From assembly GCA_012861695.1 (NCBI GenBank), contig JAAOOA010000340.1, forward strand, positions 10,001 to 74,000: DNA of 64,000 nucleotides, read 5' to 3'. The position numbers and the translations under genes are program-made. Positions within the stretch are counted from its first letter, which is position 1. The number at the start of each line of letters is the position of its first letter. The notes beneath the pieces were generated by a model, which saw only the letters and a program-made list of their open reading frames with translations, was not told the DNA's origin and did not search any database. Origin of the DNA: Trematomus loennbergii. Lineage: Eukaryota; Chordata; Actinopteri; Perciformes; Nototheniidae. Of the stretch, positions 1 through 38,789 are shown in pieces.

Positions 1-803
1 AATGTCAAAGATTTACCAGTTAAATGAAACCACTCTTCTAAAACCAACACAAAAATTCCTTATTTAGATATTGTTGGCTAGTGGTTGAGCTCAGTGATCA
101 CAATTCCAGATTTAATATGAAAAGAAATGCGATTGTTTTCGAGAATTTGGTAATTGTTGATGTTCAAATTGTCAGGTATTTTAATGAGATTTCTGAGATG
201 TAATTAAAAAATTGTGATTTTACAATTATTAGATCAACTCTGGGTCCACATGAATGACAGTATTTGCCTTTGTGTCACTATTTATAGGTAAATTAAAGCA
301 ACAAAAAACACATTTATTTAGTGCTTCTCACAGACATTACGTTTTTTAGATCATTTTCAAACTGTTTTTTCTTCCCATTCCTTGAAAACTAGGTAAATAT
401 AATGTGTCAAAGTGAACAAATGATCTTTAATCATTGATCTTTTCAAGATTTGTCTCTTACTAGATTCGAGATTCTCATCCAAATCAAAAATAATTACAGC
501 GTATTTTTGCCAATGATAATCTTAATTCCCAGGGTCCTCAGACATAGCATCATACAACATACTTAAAACTAAACATAATGGTGCAAGGGACAAAAAAGGT
601 GCAAGTAAAATGCAAAATAATTCTTGATTAAATTATAAAAATAGTATTAAAAGACACATTTAATCAACTTGGACACATTTTCCTAATGAGTTCATCTCAA
701 ATAGGGCAAAATATCATCTTATTGTCTGTTTTTTTACATATATAACAGCATTTATATCGTTTTTTAACCTTAATTATCATTCAAAGATGCCTTTATATCT
801 TAC

Positions 804-852
804 CAGTGCAGATCAGGGTTCCCAGGAGGAAAGCCACTTTACACAGGTCCAT
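804..852 (-). CDS. plg: plg-A exon 1 (tandem plasminogen copy, partial)
   Basis: 49 nt encoding MDLCKVAFLLGTLICT, two residues different from plg-B exon 1, with the same gtaaga donor. Upstream and intronic sequence is also homologous. This is the first exon of a second plasminogen gene whose remaining exons must lie left of the window. It may be a functional paralogue or only a duplicated 5' fragment; the window cannot decide. Confidence 0.85.
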
Positions 853-944
853 GTTGAGGCCTTTTTATTCTAGCAGCTCATATTCGACGAAGTCACCGAG
901 GTTCCTCCTGGTGTGTTATTGGGCTCTCTTCAGGATGTCCTTTT

Positions 945-982
945 AAATAAATAGGACAGTTTAATCGCTAGTCAATCATTGG
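945..982 (-). promoter_or_regulatory. plg-A candidate core promoter
   Basis: Same TATA-like and CCAAT arrangement as in front of plg-B, at the same distance from the ATG. The CCAAT box is only about 115 bp from the solo LTR at 1097-1509. Confidence 0.35.
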
Positions 983-1096
983 CCCGACAAGGACGGCAAA
1001 AGAGGTCAAAAACCTTCTTAAACGTAGATTTTTACAGCACTAAATGTTGCTGTAGGATAAACAAATGTAACATGTTTTTTAATACTTACCCAAAGC

Positions 1097-1509
1097 TGTG
1101 GGGGAAACTTCTGTGTAGCAATGCAGGAGGAGTCACCGACTCAAAGGAGACACAGGGAGAGCTGGAGCTTTGATGGCAAACACTGATGGTTTATTTAGAG
1201 CTTCGGCCGGAGAATTCACAAAACAAGTCAAAGAGTCAGAGGTTCTGACTTCACGGTAGAGTTGCCACGTCAATTCTGAAGAACTCTACCCCAGACCCTG
1301 TATTTAGCTAGTTCAGAGAGAATAATCAACATTGTGCATAACAAGATAGAATCATAACACCTCTATCAGCTGACGCCAACAGGCAGGAACAGGGAGACAA
1401 AACACTGAGAGCACAGCAGCCAAGGTTACAGGTGCGTGTGCTCAGTCAGGGCAGTATGCACTGATAAACTGGGTCAAAGTTATGGGCCTTGGAAAATATT
1501 TCCCCAACA
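1097..1509. mobile_element. solo LTR
   Basis: 413 bp starting TGTGGGGGAA and ending TTTCCCCAACA, with the TG...CA and imperfect inverted ends of an LTR, flanked by the 5-bp duplication AAAGC (1092-1096 and 1510-1514). It is absent from the paralogous plg-B upstream region, which serves as the empty site. No internal retroelement genes. Confidence 0.75.
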
Positions 1510-1744
1510 AAAGCTAATCTGTTTATTTTCTTCAGCTACAAAAGATTTTAGGAGATGAGCTTTTGATTTTTTGACATCATGTGACCTTTTATTTCTTCTC
1601 ACAATGCCAATTTTCTCTCTGTCACTTTACTGGCATTTGTGTCAAACCTAAGCATGTCCTTTGCTACGCTAATACTTCCATTATAACATAAACGGTTGCC
1701 TGTTGTTAGTATTCTTTTATTTTTTTATTGATCTGTCTTTGTTT

Positions 1745-1915
1745 CCCGTTTGACTTTGAAAGGTGTTAACCCCCTGTCTCATGTCTGCCTTTGCTTCCTG
1801 TCTGTGTTTTCCCTCCTGTCTGATTGTCTGATTGTGTTCACCTGTTGCCCCTGTGTTTCACCTCCCCTCTCCAGCTGTGTCTTGTCTTGTGATAACCCTT
1901 GTGTATTTAGTCTTG
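1745..1915 (+). repeat. interspersed repeat, retroelement 3'-end-like
   Basis: CT-rich stretch with repeated cctgtctg and ttcacctgttgcccctgtg blocks. A similar stretch occurs at 44090-44425, so it is a dispersed family. Open frames here are by-products. Confidence 0.4.
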
Positions 1916-1924
1916 CTTGCCCTT

Positions 1925-2312
1925 GGCCGTTTCTCAATCGCGAGGACGCTTGCTTGGTAGCACATGTCTTCCGAGTCACTTCCTTCAGAAGCGAGGCAAG
2001 AATCCTTCCTGGCATTCGGAAAACGAAGAGTGGAACAGGCTAGCAAGTGTGCAGGTGCGTCATATGAGAGGCCCCGCCTTACATTTTCCGCCACAGATTT
2101 GGGGAAATTGGTCCGTGCGCAAAGCATTGTGGGGATTTTAAGGACGCGAAGTCTACCCATGTGCAGCCTCGAAATTTCCCTCAAACCAAGGACGCCCTCG
2201 GTGGAATTCCAAGTATGCTGGAGATTGGAACAGTCCTTCGGCGGCACTCGATGACGTAGCATCCTTGAAATATTGGCTTGGAAGCCAGTTTCCTCGAGAT
2301 TGAGAAACGGCC
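1925..2312. mobile_element. MITE with GGCCGTTTCTCAAT ends
   Basis: 388 bp with inverted ends GGCCGTTTCTCAATC / GATTGAGAAACGGCC. CTT flanks both sides, a 3-bp duplication as used by PIF/Harbinger elements; a 5-bp reading (CCTTG) is also possible. No transposase. Confidence 0.6.
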
Positions 2313-2344
2313 CTTGTGTCCCTTGTCAGTTTGTCGTTGTTTAA

Positions 2345-2615
2345 TGGTGGTTGTCTTAAAGGGACAGGAGTCATGTTTATCTGCTCTCCCATTGGACGGC
2401 ACGTCTCATAAAGGGACAGGAGTCATGTTTATCTGCTCTCCCATTGGACGGCGTGTTTATCTGCTCTCCCATTGGACGCACGTTCTTAAAGGGACCTTTG
2501 TTTTATCTGCTCTCCCATTGGACGACGTGTTTATCTGCTCTCCCATTGGACAGCACGTATCTTAAAGGGACAGGAGTCATGTTTATCTGCTCTCCCATTG
2601 GACAGCACGTCTCTT
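2345..2615. repeat. minisatellite
   Basis: Repeats of tttatctgctctcccattgg with variable spacers (cttaaagggacaggagtcatg present in some units). About seven copies of the core. No coding role supported. Confidence 0.8.
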
Positions 2616-2812
2616 ATTTAGTCTGGCCAAGTGTGAGCCCGGTTGATGACCCCAGCATCTTTTATGCCCTTTAGCAATGCCAGTGTGACAGGGACCTAGG
2701 ACATTAACCAAATTGACTCAGATGAAAAGATAAATTGTGGTAACCTATGTTTTGCAAAATCAACATGAATTGAAAATGTAGCAGATGATTTGGGTTAGTA
2801 AAAAGTAAACAC

Positions 2813-3643
2813 CTGCTCTTTGATTGCCAGGAACATGACGTCCTCCCTTTGAAAGAGCTTAGAGAGACGTGCCAGGTGCGGAAGCACATCGGCTTGCAGG
2901 TGAAGGGCGGCAATGAAGCGATAGGTGGCAAGGAATGAGTAGAGTCCCTTAGCAGTAGGACATTTACGGGTCTCCACTTCCTCTGCCAAGGCTCCCAGTA
3001 CAGCAGAGATATTTTTACTGAGGTTTTTTACAGCCTCATGTTGAGAGAGCCACCATGTGTCCTTTACTTGATAATAATGACAGATAAAACAGTTGTTTAA
3101 AAAAATTAGTATAAATATTCAAATCTCAATTTATTTGAGGTTTAAAATATTTACCTTCACTTTCAGCTCACACACACGAGAACCTCTGCAGCTGCCTTCA
3201 GAGAAGCAGAGCGGTTTGCACTATTCCTGAAGTACAGGTGGAGCTGTTCCAAATGGTCTCTGAATGTTGCCATGTAAGGCACATCTTCTGATGCGTCCTT
3301 ACAGGCTAAAGCCAGCCTATGTGCAGCACAATGGAAACTGAGGAACCATGGCCATTCGTTGGACAGCTGTTTTGCAACCCCATTGTGTTTTCCTATTGAA
3401 TACATTTGTTAATGAATTTAACAAGAAAGAAATATTCAAAATCCAGTTTAATTGAATAAAAAACCTGTTTGACCTACCTGTCATAACTGCAGCGCCGTCC
3501 GTTCCTAATCCAAAGATTAAATGTACAGGGATGCCCTTCATCTGAATCATGTTTTTGAGAGCCAACACTATTGAATCTGCTTTCCCATCAGTCAGGCAGA
3601 TCAGATCCAGGAATTGGCTCCAGAGCTTCCCCTCTTGGTCCAA
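2813..3643 (-). pseudogene. ZNF862-like / hAT-transposase-derived fragment
   Basis: Three blocks with intron-like gaps: 3478-3643 (LFGLGTDGAAVMTG-type segment), 3155-3392 (KHNGVAKQLSNEWPWF, HCAAHRLALACKDA) and 2813-3061 (HEAVKNLSKN, FIAALHLQADVLPHLARL). GT-AG borders fit at each. The pattern is that of hAT-derived proteins resembling ZNF862. The middle block goes out of frame near its end (LKAAAEVL then a stop), and neither the N-terminal zinc finger nor the C-terminal dimerisation region is here. Probably a dead fragment. Confidence 0.55.
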
Positions 3644-3782
3644 GTATGTCCATATGACAACATTTCATATATACATTTAAATTATCCCTCAAACTATTTA
3701 TTGAAATGTTATTAGTCGATGAAATGAAGGTAGAGAAGTTGCAGAATATAGAAATACCTCAAAATTATACTACATAAGTTAA

Positions 3783-4275
3783 AGGGGACCTACTGTATCA
3801 TGCAAAATGCACTTTTGTACGTCTTTTATACATGAATATGTGTCCCCGGTGTTCCAGGGAACTCACCAAGTGTCAGAAAACACAACCCTCTCTATTTTCC
3901 TCCATACCCAAATCTCTAAAAAAGGGGCTGCAACGGATCTGATAAAACTGATCCAGATTTGAACACTGTCCTGACGTCAGGACAGTGGCGCTACGGCTAT
4001 TGGGCCAACTCCACCAATCAGGAGGAGACAGCCACGGCCATTGCCGTTCGAAAGCGCTGGAGACGCTGTAGTACATATGCCAGGCCAGTAGATGGTGCTG
4101 TTCTCACAGAATCAGCCCTTGCAAAAACAGAGCTATAAATTGTCAAATTGAGCAAAATGAGGCATGGCTGAAATGCATGATCTGTTTGGTATTTTGAAAA
4201 AAAAAAAGTATAAATATGCCTTATATTGGTATGGTCCTACACTATATTATTCAAATATAGCATGATAGGTCCACT
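3783..4275. mobile_element. TTAA-flanked MITE, family 1 copy a
   Basis: Ends AGGGGACCTA... / ...ATAGGTCCACT, flanked by TTAA on both sides. Carries a conserved middle with ctgacgtcagga. Related copies at 6940-7393, 25072-25553 and 31716-34238. TTAA duplication points to piggyBac or Kolobok superfamily. Confidence 0.75.
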
Positions 4276-4685
4276 TTAAATGCTTTGTAAATATAATAGG
4301 TTAATTTGAGCGACTGGCAATACATGTTTATTATCTGTGTCTTTTTTATTAATTTTGCTATTTTAAAAATTACATTTAAAGAGGAATTACATGTGTACTG
4401 TATGATTTATTTTCTTCAATAATTGGGAGAAAACTGATCTGAATGTAATACAACCCGAATGAGTGATTATCTTTCTAAGATTGAAATCCTTGATTCAAAA
4501 TGTAGAAATTAAAACAGTGTTATTATTTGTATTTAATTTAATATAATTTGTGTGTTTTTGCTCAAATCCGACTGACAAACAACAAGGACTCAACAACTGT
4601 TTGACGCTGTGGGTGTGTGTGCGTGAATGTGTGTGTGTGTGTGTAGATTTATTAACATTACGCCAAAAAAAGGAACAGTTTTTGT

Positions 4686-4742
4686 TTTATTTAACTATCT
4701 ATAAACCATGATTTAACAATTCCCTTTCTATTAGGTTTTATT
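4686..4742 (-). terminator. plg-B candidate polyadenylation signals
   Basis: Two AATAAA hexamers on the minus strand (at 4737-4742 and 4686-4691) lie 218 and 269 nt past the stop codon. No transcript evidence; either could serve. Confidence 0.3.
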
Positions 4743-4907
4743 GTTCAGCTCTTACACAGAATTATTATATTTTGCATATTATATTTTTTTCCACCACAGG
4801 AAATAAAACACGTCTTTTAAAACCAATAACCTCCGACTACAAACTCTGTTGGAGCAGAAACAGTACGAACATGTTAAAGTATCTTTAAAAAGCACGATGA
4901 AAAGTCA

Positions 4908-30872
<25,965 letters not shown>

Positions 30873-30963
30873 GTTGAGGCCTTTTTATTCTAGCAGCTCA
30901 TATTCAACGAAGTCACCGAGGGTCCTCCTGGTGTGTTATTGGGCTCTCTTCAGGATGTCCTGA

Positions 30964-31001
30964 AAATAAATAGGACAGCTTAATCGCTAGTCAATCATTG
31001 G
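30964..31001 (-). promoter_or_regulatory. plg-B candidate core promoter
   Basis: About 95 bp upstream of the ATG the minus strand reads tatttattt (TATA-like), and about 30 bp further up is a CCAAT box. Both are conserved in the plg-A copy. The start site is not visible; the assignment rests on motif and conservation between paralogues. Confidence 0.35.
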
Positions 31002-31909
31002 CCCGACAAGGACGGCAAAAGAGGTCAAAAACCTTCTTAAACGTAGATTTTTACAGCACTAAATGTTGCATATAAACCACATATTTTCCGTTATATTTAT
31101 TAGGATAAACAAATGTAGCATGTTTTTTAATACTTACCCAAAGGCTTCTCAAGCAAATCTGTTTATTTTCCGCACCTTCAAAAGATTTTAGGAGATGAGC
31201 TTTGACCAATTTTTTGACATCATGTGACCCTTTATTTCTTATCATTAGGCCCATTTTCTCTGTATCACTTTACTGGAATGTGTGTCAAACCTAAGCATGT
31301 CCTTTGCTACGCTAATACTTCCATTATGACATAAACGGTTGCATGTTTATTTCAATTACGATGCGTATAAGTGTGTTATGATGTTATTATGTGACACACA
31401 CTTTATTCCTTATTTTACTGGGGCATACTATGTGATCTACATCAAATGTGATCAATAGTTACAGTTAATCTTTAGCTAAAAGGGACCAAGGTCCTCAACT
31501 GCAAACATGTGATTACAAAACAACCAACGTTAGACAGTTCAGTGTTGAGAAATACTGATTAATACGGGAAATGTGTGCCTTAAAAACATCAATTTAACAA
31601 ACATTTTGGGGTAGATTATGGATCAGGGTTTGACTGATGTCTATGCCTTATCAGTACTTTTTATTTTTGATGATTTCAGTACATTTGGAAGAAGTATTTG
31701 ATTGCAAGATATTAAAGTGGACGTATTATGCTATATTGGAAAAATATATTGTAGGGCCATGAGAAAACGCCATCCTGTTCTAAACCACATCAAGGATTAT
31801 TTCTGAAACAGTCTGGAGCTCAAATGCTTTTTCTCTTGCGGGTTTATCACAAGGTGAGTTCCTTTTTTTATTTCCTGCTTTTTAAACACATGTGCTCTAC
31901 ACAGTACAG

Positions 31910-33002
31910 AGGCCTGTACTACGAAGCTGGATTTTCGCTTAGCCGGCTAAATTCAGGGAAATCTCGGGCTTTCCGGTCCTACGACGCTGGTTCTCTTTTT
32001 AGCAGGCTAGATTTCCATGGTAACTTATGCTGAGCGGCAAACCTGCTCCGGAGCAGGTTAGGTGGCAGGCTAAGAGATCAACTCAGTGAAAGCACCGCCT
32101 GCTGACCAATCAGAGCTCCGTGTGCGGAGTTTAAAGCGAAGTCATATTACAGGATAGAGGAAATACAGAAAAACTGCCGTTGCAGGAAAGACGGCCGGCC
32201 AAAATCAACTGACTGTGTGAACGTGAAAATTAATAGAATATCCCCTCCCATCTTCACAGCAATCTGACTATTATAATATTAGCGTTAAGAAAGCTTACTT
32301 AAATATCTGCCACGACATAAGTAACCGGATCAGAGTAACATTAAGTACAGTCCGCGGCACTGTGAGTGCAGACGTCGATGTGTCCCATTATCATTCATAT
32401 CATATCACATCATAATGTATCATATATTTCCTTATTTGAGTCAGCTTCTTGAGCCGTATCTGGCCGTGCAACACTCACAGTGTCACATACTGTATGCAGA
32501 AGTATTATTTTAAGCAACACATTAAGTTGACGAAACACTCGAGTCAAATGTAATTAAAGTCAGATCCACTCGTGTCTTGGACGGGGCAGTGATATCATAA
32601 ACCTGTTAATGTACGCATTCAAACACTTTTTCTGTTACCAGCTGTATTCACCTTGCAGGTGCAGCTATGTGGCTTTTATCCTGGATAAAGTGTTTAAGTC
32701 ATGGATGTTTAAAGTTTAACTTCTTCATATTTGACTAATATTAAAGTTCACTTTTCATTCAGGAAGTATGACGCTGCGCTGTCAGTACGCTTGTCCGTGT
32801 TTGAGATTGGTCGAATGCTCCAAATACCACCCCTTTCATGTGAACGCGCACCTAACTAGATAGGACACGGCTGGCTTGAGCGATCCACTTGATAACCGGC
32901 GTCGTAGTACAGTTTAGCGCCAGCGCGTATGTTTTGGCTTAGGCCAACCGGCTAACTCCAACATATCCAGGTTAGGTTGAACCAGCTTCGTAGTACAGGC
33001 CT
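31910..33002. mobile_element. Harbinger-like MITE (nested)
   Basis: 1093 bp with 21-bp perfect inverted ends (AGGCCTGTACTACGAAGCTG...), flanked by the 3-bp duplication CAG. The 3-bp duplication fits PIF/Harbinger. No transposase seen. Confidence 0.8.
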
Positions 33003-33254
33003 CAGGTTAGCTCTGAGTGTTAGCGATGCTTGCTAATGTAAACAAAGACGAGATTACGTCCAAAACACGTCAGGCATTGTTTCTGATAGCAACTCTCTGT
33101 GGGTCCACCATCCGAAATTGCGTCATATCGGCAGCAAATCTGTATCCGCTCGTTGTAGCCCCGTTTTTAAAAGATTTGGGTGCGGAGAAAAGAGAAAGGG
33201 TTTTATTTTCTGACGCTACGTGAGTTCCCTGACACACCGGGGACACATATTTAT

Positions 33255-33786
33255 TAGGGCTGTCAAGTTAACGCGTTAATAACGCGTTAACGCAAAAAAG
33301 AATTAACGCCACTAATTATTTTAACGCGATTAACGCATGTGTATTTTTTGTCCTCGCCGCCCCGTAGTTTCAGAGCGCATCGAGTTTAAAAACACCATCT
33401 ACAAGCTGATGCTGACAGCCCCGCTCCTGCTGCCCTTGTGGTAGACCACACTTCCACGCTCACCGGCAGCCCCGGACTGGCCATCGGAGGACCGGGAGGG
33501 AGTGTGTATGGGTGGCGCGACTCGCGCGAGCGAGGCACACCTTACGTGTTGTTGTTGTTAGCATCTGGTGCTAGCTAGCTGCGCTAATGGATATAAGGAG
33601 CTGTTTCAAGGACATTTCGCCGACAACTGCGCCGAGCACTTGACTTTATGCAGGTAGCCAGACAGTGGGACATTGTACGAAAAGTCAGCTCACTCAGCAC
33701 GGATAGTACGCGCTACATGATTGCAGCGTCCAGGCAGCACACGTTCGAGCATATATGCCTTGAGCGGCACATAGCTCCAACACACA

Positions 33787-33877
<91 letters not shown>

Positions 33878-34186
33878 CACACACACACACACAATATTGT
33901 ATGAGAGGGTTCCAGGTTGAATTGAGGCGAATATTTGTAATGTTCAGGTTGTTGTGTTTAATATTCATGAGAATATTTGTCATTGTTCAAATGATAATAA
34001 ACAAACATATAAAGCATATTTGTCCACTCATATGTTGATAAGAGTATTAAAAACTTGAAAAATATCCCTCTAAGGTACATTTAGAACAGATAAAAAATGT
34101 GCGATTAATTTGCGATTAATCGCGATTAACTATGGACAATCATGCGATTAATCGCGATTAAATATTTTAATCGACTGACAGCCCTA
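33255..34186. mobile_element. hAT element (nested)
   Basis: 932 bp with ends TAGGGCTGTCAAG / CTGACAGCCCTA and subterminal inverted acgcgttaac and gcgattaatcgc motifs, flanked by the perfect 8-bp duplication ATATTTAT. An (AC)n array lies inside. Confidence 0.9.
33780..33894. repeat. (AC)n microsatellite inside nested hAT element
   Basis: About 57 repeats with three interruptions. Confidence 0.98.
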
Positions 34187-34837
34187 ATATTTATGTATAA
34201 AAGACATCACAAAGTGCATTTTGCATGATAGGTCCCCTTTAACATATTACTGTTTTCATATGTCTACTAAAAGAGAAAGAGCTGGATGCTTTTTCTAACA
34301 AGACACACATTATTATTTTACTGTTGATATATATATTTAGTGTTTGTTTACATGCTGCTGTAACAGAAACAAATATATAAAAAGAATATACATCAGAACT
34401 CATGTAATACCTAGTGATGACCTGCAGAGGGTGCTGTTGATGATCTGCATTTGAATGTGAGACTGAAAGGATAACCTGATGAAGTCAATGGGTTAATGTC
34501 AATATGTTAAGTATAATGGAGTTATTGATGACAATACAATCACCTGTTCAGTGTCGCTGGAGGATTTGTGCACAATAGGCCGCGTTGATGAATGAAAATC
34601 ACACAGCATGATACAATTCAAGGACTTTTTTTGAACAATAGCAAAATAATGTTTTATACCCACATTTGTTCTGCCTTTTGTTTAATGTAATTTACTAATA
34701 GTCTATCTATTCAAAGCGAAAATGAAATGGAAAGCAGGCGTAAGAGGCACAAATAAAGTATGTTTTCAAATAAAATCACGCTTTCTTTCATCTTAAAGTA
34801 CATTTTACCTCAAAACCAAGGAAAAAGGAGATGAAAA

Positions 34838-35075
<238 letters not shown>

Positions 35076-35611
35076 CAATCAATATGTTACATCCTTGAAA
35101 CCGTCCTCTTTAGTTTGGATAACAGTTTAAAGTAATATTTTCAGAGGGTTGTTTAGAGAAATAATCGTTACTATGTTGCTCCTACTTTTTTGATAAAAGC
35201 CTGTTTTATTTTCCTTCAAGTTTTCAGAACCAAGGAGCAGACAAAAAACCGGGATTTTTCAATGTGAACTGAACAGGTTAAAAGCATTTAGATCTTCGGT
35301 TTTTGTTTGAATATTTGTCCTTACCTTGAATTGATCTACAACATTACTAAATCAAAAATCCTTCAAATGTACCTTTAATGGACTCTTAACAATTGAATGT
35401 AATATCTCCAGTCCCTAAACAAAAGCAGATGGATGTTCTGAGCACTAATCGTTGTTTTTTTTCAGCGATGCTCCTACTTTCAGTGACAATTGTTTCAATA
35501 AGAGACTCGGTGTATTGTTTCTGTTCCATTTTACTGCAAGTTGAAGGTCAGTCTGTTGCTTTATACAGTGGTATCACGTCAATACTGCACACACAGGAGA
35601 TGGCGGGCGAA

Positions 35612-35737
<126 letters not shown>

Positions 35738-35889
35738 TCAATCAATATCCCACCGTCAGACCTCATTCAAAGACGTCCCGCTCTCTTTACAGGAGCTTTC
35801 TGCAGCTGCTTCGCTCAGAATAAAGGATATTTTTCCCCTTTGTGAAATGAAGAAATATAATTGTATTTGTTAATTTACACATGCAGTAT

Positions 35890-36610
35890 GTCACAGATGG
35901 ATGTGCTTAAAAACATATATATTTATGAATTTATTTGTAGTCTTTCTTCATATTTATTCCTTTTTGTTTTTACCTTGTATTGCAGTTTTATATTTTTTAA
36001 AGGTTTGTGTAATTATGCTGGTCAGAATTCCCTTGAATAAGCACATTTCAATTTCCAGAATTTCAAAGAAAGGTCAAATAAAAACAATGAATGTACTCAC
36101 GCAGTATTATGCAGCTGGATGTGCTTGAAACCTCGATTTCAGTTCACTTTTTTTACTGCATTTTGAATAACTGTTTTATCTTTTTGTGATGGTTTGTGTA
36201 ATTATGCTGCCGTTTTGGTCAGAATTTCCTTGAAAACCCTGTTTCATTTTCCATTATATTACAGCTGGATGTGCTTGAAACACGTATTTATTTGTACTCT
36301 TTTTACTTTTTCTATATATCTTTTATACTTTTTTAGTGGTTTGTTTAATTATGCTTCCTCTTTGGTTAGAATTCCCTTGAAAAACACAAATCGAATTCCA
36401 CGTTTTGTAAGGAAAGGTCAAATAAAAAACAATTCATTTATTTATTTATTACAGCTGGATGTGCTTGAAACATTCATATTTTTCCGCAATTTATCACAGT
36501 AGTCCCCAGAACATGTTTTTTAACAATTTCAGTACCCAACTACAGCTGCATGTGCTTGAATCTTTTTACAATTATGCTTTAATTTTTGCTAGAATAGAAA
36601 GGTCAAACAA
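35890..36610. repeat. degenerate tandem repeat
   Basis: Four to five units sharing agctggatgtgcttgaaac, ggtttgtgtaattatgc and aaaggtcaaataaaa, spaced 90-220 bp. No recognisable family. Confidence 0.65.
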
Positions 36611-36643
36611 AACTCATTTAATTCATAAAAATTCAGTAATTAA

Positions 36644-37022
36644 AGGTGGGGTAGGTAAGTTTGAGAAACCGGCTCGAGATACACTTTTTGTTATATTCCA
36701 TGGAATGCTCTTAACATCCTGATAGCAATGAATATCTGAAGTGCTTTGACACAAATCCATACAAAAATGTCATCTGTGGAAGCCGTAGTACTGTAAAAAG
36801 CACAACCAATCATCTGAGCCGGCCCGGCTAAAATAACTGGATGGCCTACCTGCCTGTCAGCCTTCCATCTGGGCACAAACTTATCTCGTGCCCTCATTGG
36901 TCATGTGCGCGTTCGTGTGTGTTGGAGAGGGGCTCTATAAGGAAGTGGCAGATTTTCTCCGGTTGTGTATTTTCAAATTCTAGCGATCTCGAGCCGGTTT
37001 CTCAAACTTACCTACCGCACCT
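36644..37022. mobile_element. TTAA-flanked MITE, family 2 copy c
   Basis: 379 bp, ends AGGTGGGGTAGGTAAG / CTTACCTACCGCACCT with TTAA on both sides; same orientation as copy b. Confidence 0.82.
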
Positions 37023-37029
37023 TTAACTC

Positions 37030-38785
37030 TGTTTAGAGCAGATTACAGTTTAACGGGAAAAGGATTTGCATGAAAAAAATTAATGATCTGCTTAAAGTAA
37101 GCGTCATAATCTACTTTTCATACTCTCAGGTGTAGAAAAACATTTTTTGCGAAAAAGATCTGCTATAATGACAAAAACTAAACAAAATTGCAAAAATATA
37201 CAGAAAATACAACCGAATACATAAACGCTACAAGTCTTACAGATCAAACATCAAAAATAACTATACAATAGAGAATTTCAGAGCACAATAATGTGATAAA
37301 CATGCTAGTTGTGACAGTCTTATTCTTAAGGATGTATAGCTAATATGAAGAAAAGCCTATTTTTATTTCACAAATAAAAAATGTGCTTCCCAAAAACACT
37401 GTATGAGATAATGTGTTTAAAATCATGCAATCATATTGGTAATGAATATATAAACACTGCTAGCTAATTCTCTATCAGTTGTTGAATTCCCTGTATTTAT
37501 TTCTAAATCTGCTTTTGTTTACTTAAACGCACGTGTCATTCCCCGTGCATGGTGCCAATGTGTCGGTAAAGTGTTGATGATCTTCATTCCTCTTTATATA
37601 CAGTATTGCAGTGTGACGGCCTGCTGTGGTAATCAATGTGAGTTTTTTCTTCTGACCAACAAACCAATCGAACCCCCAGAAACATGTCATGGTCACTTTG
37701 TATTATGGACAAGAAAAACCTAATTTATTTCTCCTTTCCGAATGTCAGCTCTTTGTGCGTTTTCAATTACAGACTCATTGGACAGAAGGCCTCCGGCAGA
37801 TGGACGCAGAATGGTGGTACATTAGAGCCCACTATGGTAAATTGTGCAACACGTTAAAAACATTGTTCGTTAATTGAAAGCATTTTTCTTTTGATTAAAA
37901 CATTGCTTGAGTGACTTACCCTTGACTGGACCATTGTACGGCACTGTGGTTTTCGAAGGATGTGTGATTAAACACATGCTTCTTAAACTACACACAGTAC
38001 AGGTATTTTATCCTCTGTGTACACATGGATTTTTTACAACAGTTCCACATGGACGTGAAAAATAGAGTGAAACCGTGCTTTCAACCCCTCCACTTCACAC
38101 AACTGTATCTTGTCTTCACTTCTTTGTCCTCTGGAGGAAAAGTGAAATAAGTATGTATAGTGCTACGCAGGTTAGCACTATTGTGTGAAACTTGTGTAAC
38201 TCCTCTTGAGTAAACAGGAAAATATTTCCTTTTTAGGCGAGGGCTTGTTTTAGAGACCTTTGTCCCTGTTTTGGACATCACGACAGAAACAAAGACAGTG
38301 TTAAAACGGAGAAGATCAGTTTAAACCAACCTTTACTAATGTTATAGGATTAGCAAGGTTATTTGTATTCACCATATGCTTCACCTGCTCTAGGCTTCTT
38401 CCACATTGCCTAATTGTGTGTTCAGGTTAGCGCATAGGCTCCGTTGCCATTTTTATCAACATTTACTTGCGTTTTTAAGCTTTTAATAGACTGTTATGAA
38501 GTTATAGCACTTTTTAGGGCAAGAAACAACCATTTAGATTACCAATATGTGATGAGTTTATTCAAATAACGCATGTTTAGGAATTTACAGCCATGTTTGG
38601 AGCTGTGAAAATCAGCTGGCCGGTCGGATGTAAAAAAGCACGTCAACAATGTTTTTAGTTAATCTTAGAACTGTACACACAGGTCCACAGTGCAAGTTTA
38701 ACAAAAAGATGTCCGATAATACTTCCAGCTTTTTTGATAGTCGTTCTTCTTCAAATCGAAGACTAATATTCAGTTTTATTCTTTA
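37030..38785. other. intergenic, nothing recognised
   Basis: AT-rich sequence between a TTAA MITE and a piggyBac-like MITE. No exon-like block, tRNA or clear repeat family. About 100 bp at 38255-38370 reappears at 39843-39945. Confidence 0.6.
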
Positions 38786-38789
38786 TTAA

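Larger units (their letters stand above)
1..1698 (-). repeat. duplicated segment: plg-A 5' region
   Basis: Homologous to 30031-31343 across intron 1, exon 1, promoter and about 0.6 kb of upstream DNA, in the same orientation. Differences are scattered substitutions and small indels plus a 413-bp LTR present only here. Homology fades at about 1698. It marks one breakpoint side of the plasminogen tandem duplication. Confidence 0.85.
31716..34238. mobile_element. TTAA-flanked element, family 1 relative, split by two insertions
   Basis: Left end AGTGGACGTATTATGC after TTAA, right end GCATGATAGGTCCCCT before TTAA. The inner part is collinear with a diverged family 1 copy once the elements at 31910-33002 and 33255-34186 are removed. 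Confidence 0.75.

Noticed and set aside
31824..33223. Small open frames upstream of plg-B
   Set aside because: They lie within nested MITEs.
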